From Meishania sp964351985 (lineage in GTDB: Bacteria; Bacteroidota; Bacteroidia; Flavobacteriales; Flavobacteriaceae), in NCBI GenBank assembly GCA_964351985.1, contig CAYGPR010000016.1, forward strand, positions 10,236-74,235: DNA of 64,000 nucleotides, in the 5' to 3' direction. Positions 48,349-57,537 of the stretch are shown piece by piece; position 1 is the stretch's first letter; every line of letters begins with the position of its first letter. Below the pieces are notes generated by a model. It was not told the origin of the DNA, did not search any database, and saw only the letters and a list, made by a program, of their open reading frames with translations. The translations under genes and the position numbers were made by a program.

Positions 48349-48978
48349 TTATTTTGGAATGTTAAAATGTGTTGAGATTTCCTCGTAGGTCATTTTGGTA
48401 TAATTCACTGCTGATTTACCGCTTGTGGGGATACCCCCTGGGATAATAAAATATCTGTACTCCTCAAAAAAAGGTGTTCCTATGAACCCCCCATCTATTG
48501 ATTCGACTATAATTTCGAACTGTTGAGGATTAGTGGTTGCAGGATTGGTTATGTATCTATGGTAGTAATACTGATCTCTAACAAAAAAAGTACGTGGTAG
48601 CTGTTCAATCAAAGTATCATCAATGACATTGAAAGTTCGCCCAAAAACCAATAATAGCCCATTTTCAATATTATCGTCCGTCAATTCAGGAGCGCCTACA
48701 GAAAAACTGTCTCTGGCTAGGGCAATATCATCAGGAAACTCTGAAGGGAACCACTCCGAATAAATAACATTAGCCGTGCCAAGTTCTCCCGGTTCGCCTT
48801 GCGCTCCATCGGTACCATCTTCGCCATTTTGACCATCTACACCTGGTAAACCTTGTTCACCTTGAGGACCCTGAGTACCGATTGGGCCCTGTTCGCCATC
48901 CTTTGAGCAGGCCAATATTAGGCAGGACATCAAAAGGAGGCCTAAACACCACTGTATAAATTTCACATCCGTTTTCAT
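48349..48978 (-). CDS. Collagen-like repeat lipoprotein A
   Basis: 209 residues. Lipobox LILAC, SKDGEQ. Residues ~27-70 are Gly-X-Y repeats (GPQGEQGLPGVDGQNGEDG), able to form a collagen-like trimer stalk. The C-terminal ~140 residues are a beta-rich domain ending in YTKMTYEEISTHFNIP, a motif shared with the next two genes upstream. Predicted surface lipoprotein. Confidence 0.85.
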   Translation of the reverse strand: MKTDVKFIQWCLGLLLMSCLILACSKDGEQGPIGTQGPQGEQGLPGVDGQNGEDGTDGAQGEPGELGTANVIYSEWFPSEFPDDIALARDSFSVGAPELTDDNIENGLLLVFGRTFNVIDDTLIEQLPRTFFVRDQYYYHRYITNPATTNPQQFEIIVESIDGGFIGTPFFEEYRYFIIPGGIPTSGKSAVNYTKMTYEEISTHFNIPK

Positions 48979-49030
48979 CGTATTGTCTTATAAGGCTAAT
49001 AGGGAACTCTTATTAGTATACCAAAACGTT

Positions 49031-49666
49031 TTACTCCGGAATATTGAAGTGTGCCAAAACTTCTTCATAGGCCATTTTGGAATAATCTAATGAAGATGAC
49101 GACTTGCCGCTGACCGAAACTCCGCCAGGAATTATGATATAGCGATAGCGATCTATGTAACTGAAGGTGCTATTTGAACCGTCAATAGTATTGACCTGAA
49201 TTCGCAATAGCGTGCTTCCATTGCCATTGCCGAACAATCCGAAACCAAAAACAAGGTTTTGATCATGGGTGTACGGCAATTGGAAGATCTCAGCGTTATC
49301 TCCTAAAACATTGTTTCCTGCATATACTATGATAAGGTCGGTTGCTATGTTAAATTCATTTGCAGAGAGTGTTGCCAATCCCATTATGTTTTGTGGTACT
49401 GAATTCGGATTTAGATAGTCTGCTAATATCCAATCAGAAAAAATCACATTTGCAGTCCCTGTTTCTCCATCTGCGCCATCCGTACCATCCGTACCATTAG
49501 CTCCGTCCACCCCGTTTTGACCTTGCGCGCCTGCTGGCCCTTGTTCACCCTGCGCCCCTTGTGGCCCGACAGCGCCATCATTGCCATCTTTTGAGCAGGC
49601 CAGTACTATCCCGGCGATAATAAGAACACTAAAAATTTGTTTACTAATTCTCATACTTGTTTTCAT
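49031..49666 (-). CDS. Collagen-like repeat lipoprotein B
   Basis: 211 residues. Lipobox GIVLAC, SKDGND. Gly-X-Y repeats at ~28-75 (GPQGAQGEQGPAGAQGQNG) and the same C-terminal domain (YRYIIIPGGVSVSGK ... YSKMAYEEVLAHFNIP). Paralogue of lipoprotein A, 52 bp upstream of it. Confidence 0.85.
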   Translation of the reverse strand: MKTSMRISKQIFSVLIIAGIVLACSKDGNDGAVGPQGAQGEQGPAGAQGQNGVDGANGTDGTDGADGETGTANVIFSDWILADYLNPNSVPQNIMGLATLSANEFNIATDLIIVYAGNNVLGDNAEIFQLPYTHDQNLVFGFGLFGNGNGSTLLRIQVNTIDGSNSTFSYIDRYRYIIIPGGVSVSGKSSSSLDYSKMAYEEVLAHFNIPE

Positions 49667-49779
49667 AACACTTAAATTTTAGAGATTATTTTTAATTTTA
49701 TTGGGCTTTTGCCCGCTGTAATTGCTTTTCGTTTAAAGCCAAAGAATGTGGGTCACTTCACTAAAAATTCATAAATGGT

Positions 49780-50352
49780 CTATTGCGGAATACTAAAATG
49801 TTCGACAATTTCTCGGTAAGTCATTTTTCCGAGATCCGAAGGCCCTTTTGAACTAAGACCAAATAGTTTTTCGCCAGGCACAATGACCACCCTGAATTCA
49901 GCATTTGCCGAAGGCCTGAAAAAAATGTCCTGTAATGGATCTAGAAGTAATGAGGTTACCCGTAGACGTGTCGAGGTTCCGTTAGCAACTTTAATGAGCT
50001 CGACAATATAGCTTTCAGCATCTTGAGGCATTGTTACGGGCAACGAAAAAATGTTGTTTCGCTTACCATAGACCAGTATCACGTCTTTTTCTAGATTTAG
50101 AAATTTACTATTGATAAGTGGCAAGCTGAAGACTTCAGAACTGTTTTGACTACTGTTCGGAAATTGTGAAGGAATCCACTTCGAATAAAGCACGGTATTA
50201 TTTTGTTTTCCATTTGACACCGTTGTGAATGTCAGAAACGTTCCTTGTGGAGTTTGGTCTATCGGTGTTTCTTCTTTTGAGCAACCCAATATCAGACTTG
50301 CGATAAAAAGAACGTTAAAAAATCGCTTTGAACTCTTCGCTACTGTTTTCAT
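49780..50352 (-). CDS. Lipoprotein C, paralogue without collagen repeats
   Basis: 190 residues. Lipobox LILGC, SKEETP. It lacks the Gly-X-Y stalk but shares the C-terminal domain and end motif (LGKMTYREIVEHFSIP) and the SKWIPSQFPN segment (compare SEWFPSEFPD in A). First gene after the HTCS regulator, directly downstream of the putative operator. Confidence 0.82.
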   Translation of the reverse strand: MKTVAKSSKRFFNVLFIASLILGCSKEETPIDQTPQGTFLTFTTVSNGKQNNTVLYSKWIPSQFPNSSQNSSEVFSLPLINSKFLNLEKDVILVYGKRNNIFSLPVTMPQDAESYIVELIKVANGTSTRLRVTSLLLDPLQDIFFRPSANAEFRVVIVPGEKLFGLSSKGPSDLGKMTYREIVEHFSIPQ

Positions 50353-50376
50353 ACCACTTGAAATTGATTAATGATT

Positions 50377-50441
50377 CAAATGTATCGGAGAACGAAAAGA
50401 AGAGAATGGTCATATGTAACAAAGTACTGACCGTATGTAAC
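50377..50441 (-). promoter_or_regulatory. Putative HTCS operator and promoter
   Basis: Read on the minus strand: GTTACATACGGTC (50441-50429) and GTTACATATGACC (50420-50408) are direct repeats exactly 21 bp apart, two helical turns. A TACATTTG -7 element lies at 50384-50377, 23 bp after the second repeat, with no good TTTG -33 box. This is the layout expected for an AraC-type activator replacing a weak -33. The lipoprotein C ATG is about 25 bp downstream of the -7 element. Confidence 0.65.
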
Positions 50442-50453
50442 TGAAAAAATAAA

Positions 50454-53400
50454 TTATTGATTATCAGTAGATTGAAGATACTCTGAGGGCGTTTTTTTGA
50501 AGGTTTCCTTAAAACATTTCATAAAATAAGTGGGGGTGTTGAACCCTACGGTGTACGCTACTTCGTTAATAGTAAGATTCGATGTTTTGAGAATTTGGAG
50601 TGCTTGTTTCAGGCGTTGCGAACGGATAAAGGCCGAAGTAGAAAGGCCTGTATACGCCAAGAGTTTTCGATGCAACTGCATACGGCTCATCTTGGCTTTT
50701 TTGCTGAATGATTCCGCACTGAATTCCGGATCGGTAAGATGTTCGTCCAAGATGCGCTGTATTTTATCGAGAAAGATCTCGTCGCCGGGCGTAATCGAAA
50801 TATCCTTGGGTTTTAAGATCAGCTCTTGGCTATACCGGTCGCGCAACGAGCAGCGAATAGCCACGAGATTGGCGATACGTTGTTCGAGAATATTTATTTT
50901 AAATGGTTTTCGAACAAAATCGTCGGCTCCGGAAGTAAGCCCCTTAAGCTCATCTTCTTCCCCTACGCTTGCAGTTAAAAGGATAATAGGAATGTGACTG
51001 GTGCGTTCATCGATTTTTAAGGTATTGCACAACTCGATACCATTTTTGATTGGCATACGAATGTCCGACAAAACGATATCGGGTATTTGAGAAAGGGCGA
51101 TCTCCATACCGGTTTTGCCATTTTCGGCCTCCAGTATTCGGTATTTTTTTTGAAGGGCCAATTTGATGAACGTACGAACTTCTTGATGATCCTCCACAAT
51201 CAATACTATAGGAAGTTCTTCCTTTGAACCACCGGCAAAACTGTAATCCACATCAATAACATCAGATTGAGTGAATAATTCATTTGTATTTTTCGTTTCC
51301 TTTACGAAAGCGTCTTCTGGAAAAGCGGAACGTTGAATAGGAAGTTTTAGCTCAAAATGGATGACATCATTTTCCTCCATTCGGGCTTCTATGGTTCCTC
51401 CATAGAACTTTACGAGCTCTTGTACCAAAGAGAGCCCAACACCCATACCTTCGGAATATTCATCATGTTGGTAAAACCGGGTAAACAATTTTTCAAGCTC
51501 CAACTTTGAGGCATTAAGAGCGGTATTTTTCACACTGATACGTGCAAATTGTCCATTGCTTTTTGTAGAAAAATGACAGATTCCCTTCTTTGGGGTGTAT
51601 TTGAAGGCGTTGGAAAGCAAATTGGTCGATATCTTTTCCAAGATATCCTCATCGTACCAGACTTTTCCTAAATCGTCGATTTCAACGGAATATTCAATGT
51701 CTTTTAGATGGGCCTGATATTCGAAAGATTGCGATATCGTATGTAGAAAGAGGGCTAAATCTCCATTTTGCAATTGCAGTTTGAGCTTGCCATCTTCCAA
51801 TTTGGACAGTTCCAACAACTGATCTACCAAAGAGGTCAAGCGGTGTGTATTGCGTTTGACGATTGAAAAATTGGCATGGTCGAAATCGGACAAGTTGCCT
51901 TGTGAAAGTTTTTGGTCTATCGGCCCAGAAATCAATGTTAATGGTGTTTTGAATTCATGCGCGATATCAGTGTATAGATTCGATTTGAAATCGTTTAATT
52001 TTTGCAAACGCCGTGCTTCCTCTTCTTTAATTTTTAAGTTTAATTGCATTTGCCAACGCCATTTTAGATACCCATACACGCCTAGAATAGTGGCCAAAAG
52101 CAATAGTCCGTAAATTATTTTTGCATAGGTTGTAAGATACCACGGGGGAGCAATGGTAAAATCGAAACTTTCGGGCAAATCGTTCCAGACCCCATCGTAA
52201 TTACTTGATTTTACTTGAAACGTATAATCTCCTGGAGGCAATTGGGTATACCTGGCAAAATTGGTATTGCCCGCGCGCACCCAATCGTCATCATAATTGA
52301 CCAACCGATATTGATACTGATTTTTTTCGGGAAGTGAATATTGTAAACTCGAAAAAGTAAACGACAAGGTGTTCTCGTCATAGGCCAATCGGGTATTGTT
52401 TAGCATTGGGTATGCTTCATCAAATACCTCAAAACCCGTAATCGTAGTTTTTGGAAGTATCTTGTTTTCCTTTATTTCATTTGGTCTGAACCAATAAAAT
52501 CCATCCAACCCTCCAAAATAAAGATTCCCATTACCATCTTTATGATACGCCCCGGTATTGAATTCGGTCGCCAGACCTGCGTAATTGGTATAATTGGTAA
52601 TTTCGGGTTTTGAGGTCAAAGAGGTGCTCGGTTTGAACTTGGTAATCCCTTTATTGGAGCTTAACCAAAGATTTCCTGCTTCGTCTGGCAAGATGGAATA
52701 GATAACGTTGTTGGCAAGTCCGTCTTTTACCGTAAACCCATAAAACCGTTCGTTTTCAATATCAAGAGCGTTCAGACCACCGCCGTTGGTACCAATCCAT
52801 AGTATACCATTTGGGGAATAATAAAGGGATTTTATATTGTTGCTGGATAACGAATTCCCATCTGTCGTTTGGCCATAATTCTTGAACTTTCCTTTTTTCA
52901 TATCGAAAAAAGAAATACCATTTGTCTCCGTGCCGATCCATAGATTATCATCATTATCTTCAGCGATTACCCTGATATTGTTACTGGGTAATCCATCTTT
53001 AATTGCCTTATAATGAAGTATTTCCCCCTTATCGCTATCAAATTGGATAACGCCCTGTTCACGAGTGCCCAGCCAGATTCTATTTTTTGAATCTTTATGA
53101 ATACACCAAATTGTGTTTGCCGATAGCGGTGGATCCGAAACCGGCGAAAAATTCGTGAAGCCCCCATCTTCGTTTAAAATGCTCAATCCACCACCTTGCG
53201 TACCGATCCAAATTTGATTGTCGGAAGCGGCCAAAAGACTCATAATGCGGTCGGATGAAATGGAATTTTTAGAGGGGTCGACCCTAAAGGTTTGCCAATT
53301 TTCCGTTTCGGGTTCGTAACGGGTAAGGCCTTTGCCGGAAGTTCCGATCCAGACCCTATTTTCGGCATCGACCGTTATGGCCCGTACTACATCTATACTT

Positions 53401-54536
53401 ATGCCATCGGGAGTTTGGGAATTGGTCAACGAATTGAATTTTTCAAGATATTCATCGTAATAACTGATTCCCGCCCCATCGGTGCCGAACCATAGAGTGC
53501 CGGAATAATCTTCGTAAATACTGAGGATATCATTATAATGCAGCGCCTTTGGATTGTATTTTTCCGCTGTAAAGTGTATTATTCTTCTTCGGTCAAAATC
53601 GACCAAATAAAGCCCATCACCATAAGATGCCACCCAAAGCCTTCCCTTGGAGTCGATATGTAAATCTATAATGTTGAGATTTTTAGGCAGATTACCGGCC
53701 AAGGCAAGTTCGGATAGACGATGAAAAACGGAATCATCGTGATTCTTAAAATAAAGACCGTTGCCGTAAGTGCCCAACCACAAAGTGTTACTTGCATCAA
53801 AGACCAAGGCACTGAAATTCTCATTGATGATATTCCCAGCTGTATTCTTGGGTTTAAAACGTGCCGTGGTTTTGCGTTTTTTGTCGTACGTAATGATTTC
53901 CTTTTCAGTAGTAAAGAAAATTTCTCCTGTTAAATTTTGCGCGATATCGAAGACAGTTCCGCTTATTTCAGAAGGTGCTATTATCTGAACTGAAACTTCG
54001 GACTCCGGTTTTAAAACATGAAGCCCTTGGGAATAGGTGCCGATCCAAATGTATTGGTCGGTATCCTGATAGATAGTGCTGGCATCTGTGCTACTCGAAA
54101 GTGGTTCGAAAGTATCGGTAATCCGATTTAGTTTCCGTGGTATTCTATCCATCGGAATAATCCATAGCCCGCCTTGTCTGTCCATATATACTTTACCGAG
54201 ATTACTGTAATTGGGTTTTGTAATATCGACGAAGGTATAGGGGTAGGCTGTGAATTTTCTGCCATCGTACTTGTTAAGGCCATCTTGAGTAGCGATCCAT
54301 AAATATCCTATACTATCTTGAGCAATGGAAATAGCACTATTTTGAGAAAGGCCTTCTTTTACTGAAAGTTGTCGAAAGGTTATCTGGTCCTGGGCCGAAA
54401 TATTCGTTGTGTAAAAACATAAAGCGATGAAAAATCGCCCATAGTATATACAATGATCGAGAATAGTTGCCTTAAACCGGGTATAGTGCGTTGCCTTTCT
54501 TCCAAAAGTGTACCTATGTAATGAAGAGTTGGTCAT
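50454..54536 (-). CDS. Hybrid two-component system regulator (HTCS)
   Basis: 1360 residues from the ATG at 54534-54536 (27 residues longer if the first ATG is used). Order: signal/anchor (~30-50), periplasmic two-component-regulator propeller repeats (~50-690, such as GYLWIATQDGLNKYDGRKF), Y_Y_Y domain, membrane helix (~805-825), HisKA (AHEFKTPLTLI), HATPase (NLLSNAFKYTPKKG, GMGVGLSLV), receiver (VLSDIRMPIKNG), and AraC helix-turn-helix (~1260-1360, INEVAYTVGFNTPTYFMKCF). Senses an extracytoplasmic ligand and binds DNA directly. It precedes the lipoprotein array by 101 bp. Confidence 0.95.
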   Translation of the reverse strand: MTNSSLHRYTFGRKATHYTRFKATILDHCIYYGRFFIALCFYTTNISAQDQITFRQLSVKEGLSQNSAISIAQDSIGYLWIATQDGLNKYDGRKFTAYPYTFVDITKPNYSNLGKVYMDRQGGLWIIPMDRIPRKLNRITDTFEPLSSSTDASTIYQDTDQYIWIGTYSQGLHVLKPESEVSVQIIAPSEISGTVFDIAQNLTGEIFFTTEKEIITYDKKRKTTARFKPKNTAGNIINENFSALVFDASNTLWLGTYGNGLYFKNHDDSVFHRLSELALAGNLPKNLNIIDLHIDSKGRLWVASYGDGLYLVDFDRRRIIHFTAEKYNPKALHYNDILSIYEDYSGTLWFGTDGAGISYYDEYLEKFNSLTNSQTPDGISIDVVRAITVDAENRVWIGTSGKGLTRYEPETENWQTFRVDPSKNSISSDRIMSLLAASDNQIWIGTQGGGLSILNEDGGFTNFSPVSDPPLSANTIWCIHKDSKNRIWLGTREQGVIQFDSDKGEILHYKAIKDGLPSNNIRVIAEDNDDNLWIGTETNGISFFDMKKGKFKNYGQTTDGNSLSSNNIKSLYYSPNGILWIGTNGGGLNALDIENERFYGFTVKDGLANNVIYSILPDEAGNLWLSSNKGITKFKPSTSLTSKPEITNYTNYAGLATEFNTGAYHKDGNGNLYFGGLDGFYWFRPNEIKENKILPKTTITGFEVFDEAYPMLNNTRLAYDENTLSFTFSSLQYSLPEKNQYQYRLVNYDDDWVRAGNTNFARYTQLPPGDYTFQVKSSNYDGVWNDLPESFDFTIAPPWYLTTYAKIIYGLLLLATILGVYGYLKWRWQMQLNLKIKEEEARRLQKLNDFKSNLYTDIAHEFKTPLTLISGPIDQKLSQGNLSDFDHANFSIVKRNTHRLTSLVDQLLELSKLEDGKLKLQLQNGDLALFLHTISQSFEYQAHLKDIEYSVEIDDLGKVWYDEDILEKISTNLLSNAFKYTPKKGICHFSTKSNGQFARISVKNTALNASKLELEKLFTRFYQHDEYSEGMGVGLSLVQELVKFYGGTIEARMEENDVIHFELKLPIQRSAFPEDAFVKETKNTNELFTQSDVIDVDYSFAGGSKEELPIVLIVEDHQEVRTFIKLALQKKYRILEAENGKTGMEIALSQIPDIVLSDIRMPIKNGIELCNTLKIDERTSHIPIILLTASVGEEDELKGLTSGADDFVRKPFKINILEQRIANLVAIRCSLRDRYSQELILKPKDISITPGDEIFLDKIQRILDEHLTDPEFSAESFSKKAKMSRMQLHRKLLAYTGLSTSAFIRSQRLKQALQILKTSNLTINEVAYTVGFNTPTYFMKCFKETFKKTPSEYLQSTDNQ

Positions 54537-54567
54537 TGCACGGAAATTTTTGCGAGCGGGGAAACTT

Positions 54568-54765
54568 TCAAAAAATTCGTTTTTCAAAAAAGAATCGGCA
54601 AAAGTAAAGATAATCAATACCTAATATAAAATCATGCCTTCTCCGAGCTTCTGTCCGATTAATATGGGTTCTGAATATAAAATCGATGGCCGGTTTTACG
54701 CTTATTCCTTTTTTTAACCGATATTCATATCCGAAACTAAACCCTAACCAAGCTTTATAATGGAC
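54568..54765 (-). pseudogene. C-terminal remnant of an outer-membrane beta-barrel protein
   Basis: The minus-strand frame just upstream of HTCS reads like an outer-membrane barrel end: AWLGFSFGYEYRLKKGISVK then AIDFIFRTHINRT and HDFILGIDYLYF. Toward its N-terminus the frame runs antisense into rimK and loses the character. It is probably the tail of a gene whose front was removed when the present neighbours were joined. Confidence 0.5.
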
Positions 54766-55653
54766 ATCGGCCTTCTTTCCGTTAGTATGAACGTCTATTC
54801 GACCCGTAGAATAGCCGAGGAAGCGGAAAAGCTCGGGCATTATATCGAACTGATCGACCACACCAAATGTTCGGTCAAATTGGGTACCGATAAACCGCGT
54901 ATCTATTTGCGCGACGAAGACATTACCCATGAATTCGACGCTATTGTGCCCAGAATCGGGTCTAAAGTTACGCGCCACGGGGCAGCCATTGTAAAACAAT
55001 TCGAGATGAACGGAGTTTTTAGTACAGCACGTTCGTTAAGCATTACAAGGGCACGTAACAAAGTGCGCACATTGCAGATTATGGCGCGAAAGGGCATCCC
55101 GATTCCAGAGACGTTGTTTTCCATTAATCCCGATAATATCGAAGAACAGATCAAGATTTTGGGAGGTACACCTGTAATTATCAAACTTCAGGAGGGTACC
55201 CAAGGTCTCGGGGTTATTTTGGCCGAGACCCAAAAATCGGCAAAATCCATTATAGACACATTTTATAAAATGGATACCAGTATTCTTATCCAAAAGTTCA
55301 TCGAGGAGAGCAATGGCGAAGACATCCGTATTTTCGTGGTGGGCAACAAGATCATTGCCAGTATGAAGCGTAAAAGTGGGTTGGATGAATTCCGCAGCAA
55401 CGTACACCGCGGCGGGAGTACCGAAGAAGTAAAGCTTTCCACAAAAGAACAATTTATTGCCCTGAACGCAACCAAACACATCGGACTTGGAGTAGCTGGG
55501 GTCGATTTGATACGTTCCAAAAAAGGACCGTTGTTGATCGAGGTCAATGCCTCTCCAGGTTTGCAAGGTATAGAGAATGCCACAGGAGTCAATATAGCAC
55601 GTGAAATCATTTTGTTCGTTGAACGGAACGGCAGGAAAAGAAAGAGAAAATGA
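54760..55653 (+). CDS. rimK: RimK-family ATP-grasp ligase
   Basis: 297 residues. ATP-grasp enzyme adding glutamate (or a related amino acid) to a carboxyl terminus, in E. coli ribosomal protein S6. N-terminal LLSVSMNVYSTRRIAEEAEK and the ATP-grasp core (VIIKLQEGTQGLGVILAE, FIEESNGEDIRIFVVGNKII, LLIEVNASPGLQGIE with Mg ligands) are clear. Substrate is inferred. Followed after 142 bp by a zinc desuccinylase-like gene. Confidence 0.92.
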   Translation: MDIGLLSVSMNVYSTRRIAEEAEKLGHYIELIDHTKCSVKLGTDKPRIYLRDEDITHEFDAIVPRIGSKVTRHGAAIVKQFEMNGVFSTARSLSITRARNKVRTLQIMARKGIPIPETLFSINPDNIEEQIKILGGTPVIIKLQEGTQGLGVILAETQKSAKSIIDTFYKMDTSILIQKFIEESNGEDIRIFVVGNKIIASMKRKSGLDEFRSNVHRGGSTEEVKLSTKEQFIALNATKHIGLGVAGVDLIRSKKGPLLIEVNASPGLQGIENATGVNIAREIILFVERNGRKRKRK

Positions 55654-55795
55654 AAAAGTTAGCCATTTGAGGTACGAAATGCCAAGTTGAAAAAATGGAT
55701 TCACCCTTCGAAGAGGGCAAGGGGGATGTTCTTGGGAACGCAAATGGCCGATTACTTCTTCAAAAACAGTAAAAAACGAAACTTTTTCCAAAAAA

Positions 55796-56761
55796 ATGGA
55801 AGGAAGCAAAACCATAGAAATCGGCGGCGAGACCGTAAAACCCGGCGAGTCAAAGCTATTGAAAATCAGTATCGACCGGCTTCCAACAGGAACACTTATA
55901 GATATTCCCGTCTATGTTTTCAATTCAAAAAAACCAGGACCGACCCTTTTGGTTCAGGCCGGGCTGCATGGCGATGAGGTCAACGGTATTGAAATCGTTC
56001 GGCGCATGTTGGCCGAAAAACGGTTCGATATCGAAAAAGGGGCGGTAATCGCTGTTCCGATTCTCAATATCTTCGGATTCATCCATTTTTCTCGGGACGT
56101 GCCCGATGGTAAAGATGTCAATCGAAGTTTCCCTGGAACCAAATCAGGTTCTATGGCCAGTCGGATTGCCTATCATTACACTTCGGCGATTCTTCCACAA
56201 ATCGATTTTGGCATAGATCTGCACACAGGCGGAGGGCAACGGCATAACTTTCCGCAAATTCGATATACCGATCAAGACGAGAATAGTAAAAAGCTTGCCG
56301 AGGTCTTTCAAGCGCCCTTTTCGTTTCCTTCCCGATTAATAAAAGGTTCCTTTCGAAATGCGGCTCTTAAAATGGGCAAACCGACAATCGTTTTTGAGGC
56401 TGGGGAAAGCATGCGTTTTGACGATTATTCCATTTTAGAAGGTATGCAGGGCATCTTAAACGTGATGAAGCATTTTCAATTGATTTCGAAAATAGAACCG
56501 CACTATGTGGAGCGGTTTAAGACCATTCCGCTGACCAACAGAAAATGGATACGTGCCTCGACTGCGGGTATGTTCATCCCGAAAATTACGAATGGAAGCG
56601 AAATCAAAAAAGGGCAGGTTCTGGGCATTATTTCAGATACCTATGCCAAACAGACCAAAACCATCAAAGCTGCCTCGGATGGCTATGTCATTTGTGTCAA
56701 CCATCAAGCGGTAGTCAACCAAGGAGATGCTTTATTTCACATTGGAAGTCATAAAGGTTGA
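55796..56761 (+). CDS. Succinylglutamate desuccinylase/aspartoacylase family zinc hydrolase
   Basis: 321 residues. M14-like zinc enzyme: GLHGDEVNGIE (HxxE zinc site), DGKDVNRSFPG (Arg substrate site), GIDLHTGGG (third zinc His) and a late catalytic Glu in VFEAGESMRF. It hydrolyses N-acyl amino acids or trims carboxypeptide bonds. Pairing with rimK suggests modification or removal of added residues (inference). A C-terminal biotinyl-like hairpin domain (about 245-321) follows. Confidence 0.9.
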   Translation: MEGSKTIEIGGETVKPGESKLLKISIDRLPTGTLIDIPVYVFNSKKPGPTLLVQAGLHGDEVNGIEIVRRMLAEKRFDIEKGAVIAVPILNIFGFIHFSRDVPDGKDVNRSFPGTKSGSMASRIAYHYTSAILPQIDFGIDLHTGGGQRHNFPQIRYTDQDENSKKLAEVFQAPFSFPSRLIKGSFRNAALKMGKPTIVFEAGESMRFDDYSILEGMQGILNVMKHFQLISKIEPHYVERFKTIPLTNRKWIRASTAGMFIPKITNGSEIKKGQVLGIISDTYAKQTKTIKAASDGYVICVNHQAVVNQGDALFHIGSHKG

Positions 56762-56870
56762 TTTTTTCGTTTCCTTATCCAGTATATAATAGCGTACGGA
56801 TTCAAAACTCTCAAACTAGGGTATCCGTATCAAATCATCGAAATATCTAGTAATTTAAGTTATCGAATAA

Positions 56871-57326
56871 TCAACAGTCCGTAGTGGCCGCCAAAGTGCA
56901 AGGCAAGTCATCACCTACTGGCGTTATCTTTATAAAAAACTCGATACAATTAAAATCATCTTCATCATTTATATTTTGTGAAGTGACTTTGAGTATTACG
57001 GTTTCATCTATGCCCACTGCGCTATCGGACGAAACCTCAACGGTTTCAACGGCTACACCATTCTTCACATAAAGTACTTCAATAGAAATATCCTCTTTTT
57101 CGGTTTTGAGGCTTTTGATGGAAATCAAATAATCACCAAATTCGGTTCCTTCGATATCGTCGTCTTCTGTAATTCTGTTTATCTCGACCAATTCAATGGC
57201 GCAAGCGTCTTCGGAGTTGTTTTTCCCATCGTCTTTCGGAATTATTTGAGGAGCCGGGTCATCACTATCACAACTTGATAGAAATAAGAATAACATTGCT
57301 AAACAGAGAAGTAACTTGTTCTTCAT
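56871..57326 (-). CDS. Uncharacterised lipoprotein
   Basis: 151 residues. Lipobox FLSSC then DSDDPAP (acidic). Acidic, predicted beta-rich, with Cys in ACAIELVEI, NCIEFFIKI, LPCTLAATTDC. No family recognised. Monocistronic; divergent from the LytTR gene. Confidence 0.75.
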   Translation of the reverse strand: MKNKLLLCLAMLFLFLSSCDSDDPAPQIIPKDDGKNNSEDACAIELVEINRITEDDDIEGTEFGDYLISIKSLKTEKEDISIEVLYVKNGVAVETVEVSSDSAVGIDETVILKVTSQNINDEDDFNCIEFFIKITPVGDDLPCTLAATTDC

Positions 57327-57537
57327 AACCTATTCGATTTGTTTTTGCTAAAGGTATATTCAGAATCGTTTTTATTTTGAAAAATAAACCGAAAGCCCTT
57401 TTTTTTGAAGTGAACGGCCATATTCTTGATGTGAATGGGTTTCAACAGGCCATGATATAGTCGATAAAAGGAAAAGAACAACTTTTTTCTATACATTGTA
57501 ATCTACCGAATGTCATTTTCTCAAAGAAATCGAAATA

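Noticed and set aside
48780..48900. Gly-X-Y coding repeats considered as a CRISPR or DNA tandem array
   Set aside because: The periodicity is 9 bases and in frame with collagen-like codons; no spacers or repeats of CRISPR size.
38841..54536. Classical polysaccharide utilization locus
   Set aside because: HTCS is present, but no SusC/SusD pair, lyase, glycoside hydrolase or sulfatase was found in the cluster.
54770..54999. N-terminal continuation of the outer-membrane remnant
   Set aside because: This part is antisense to conserved rimK codons and loses barrel-like alternation, so only the C-terminal piece was kept.
55687..55977. 96-codon frame between rimK and the desuccinylase gene
   Set aside because: Basic low-complexity translation overlapping the zinc hydrolase in another frame; no homologous features.
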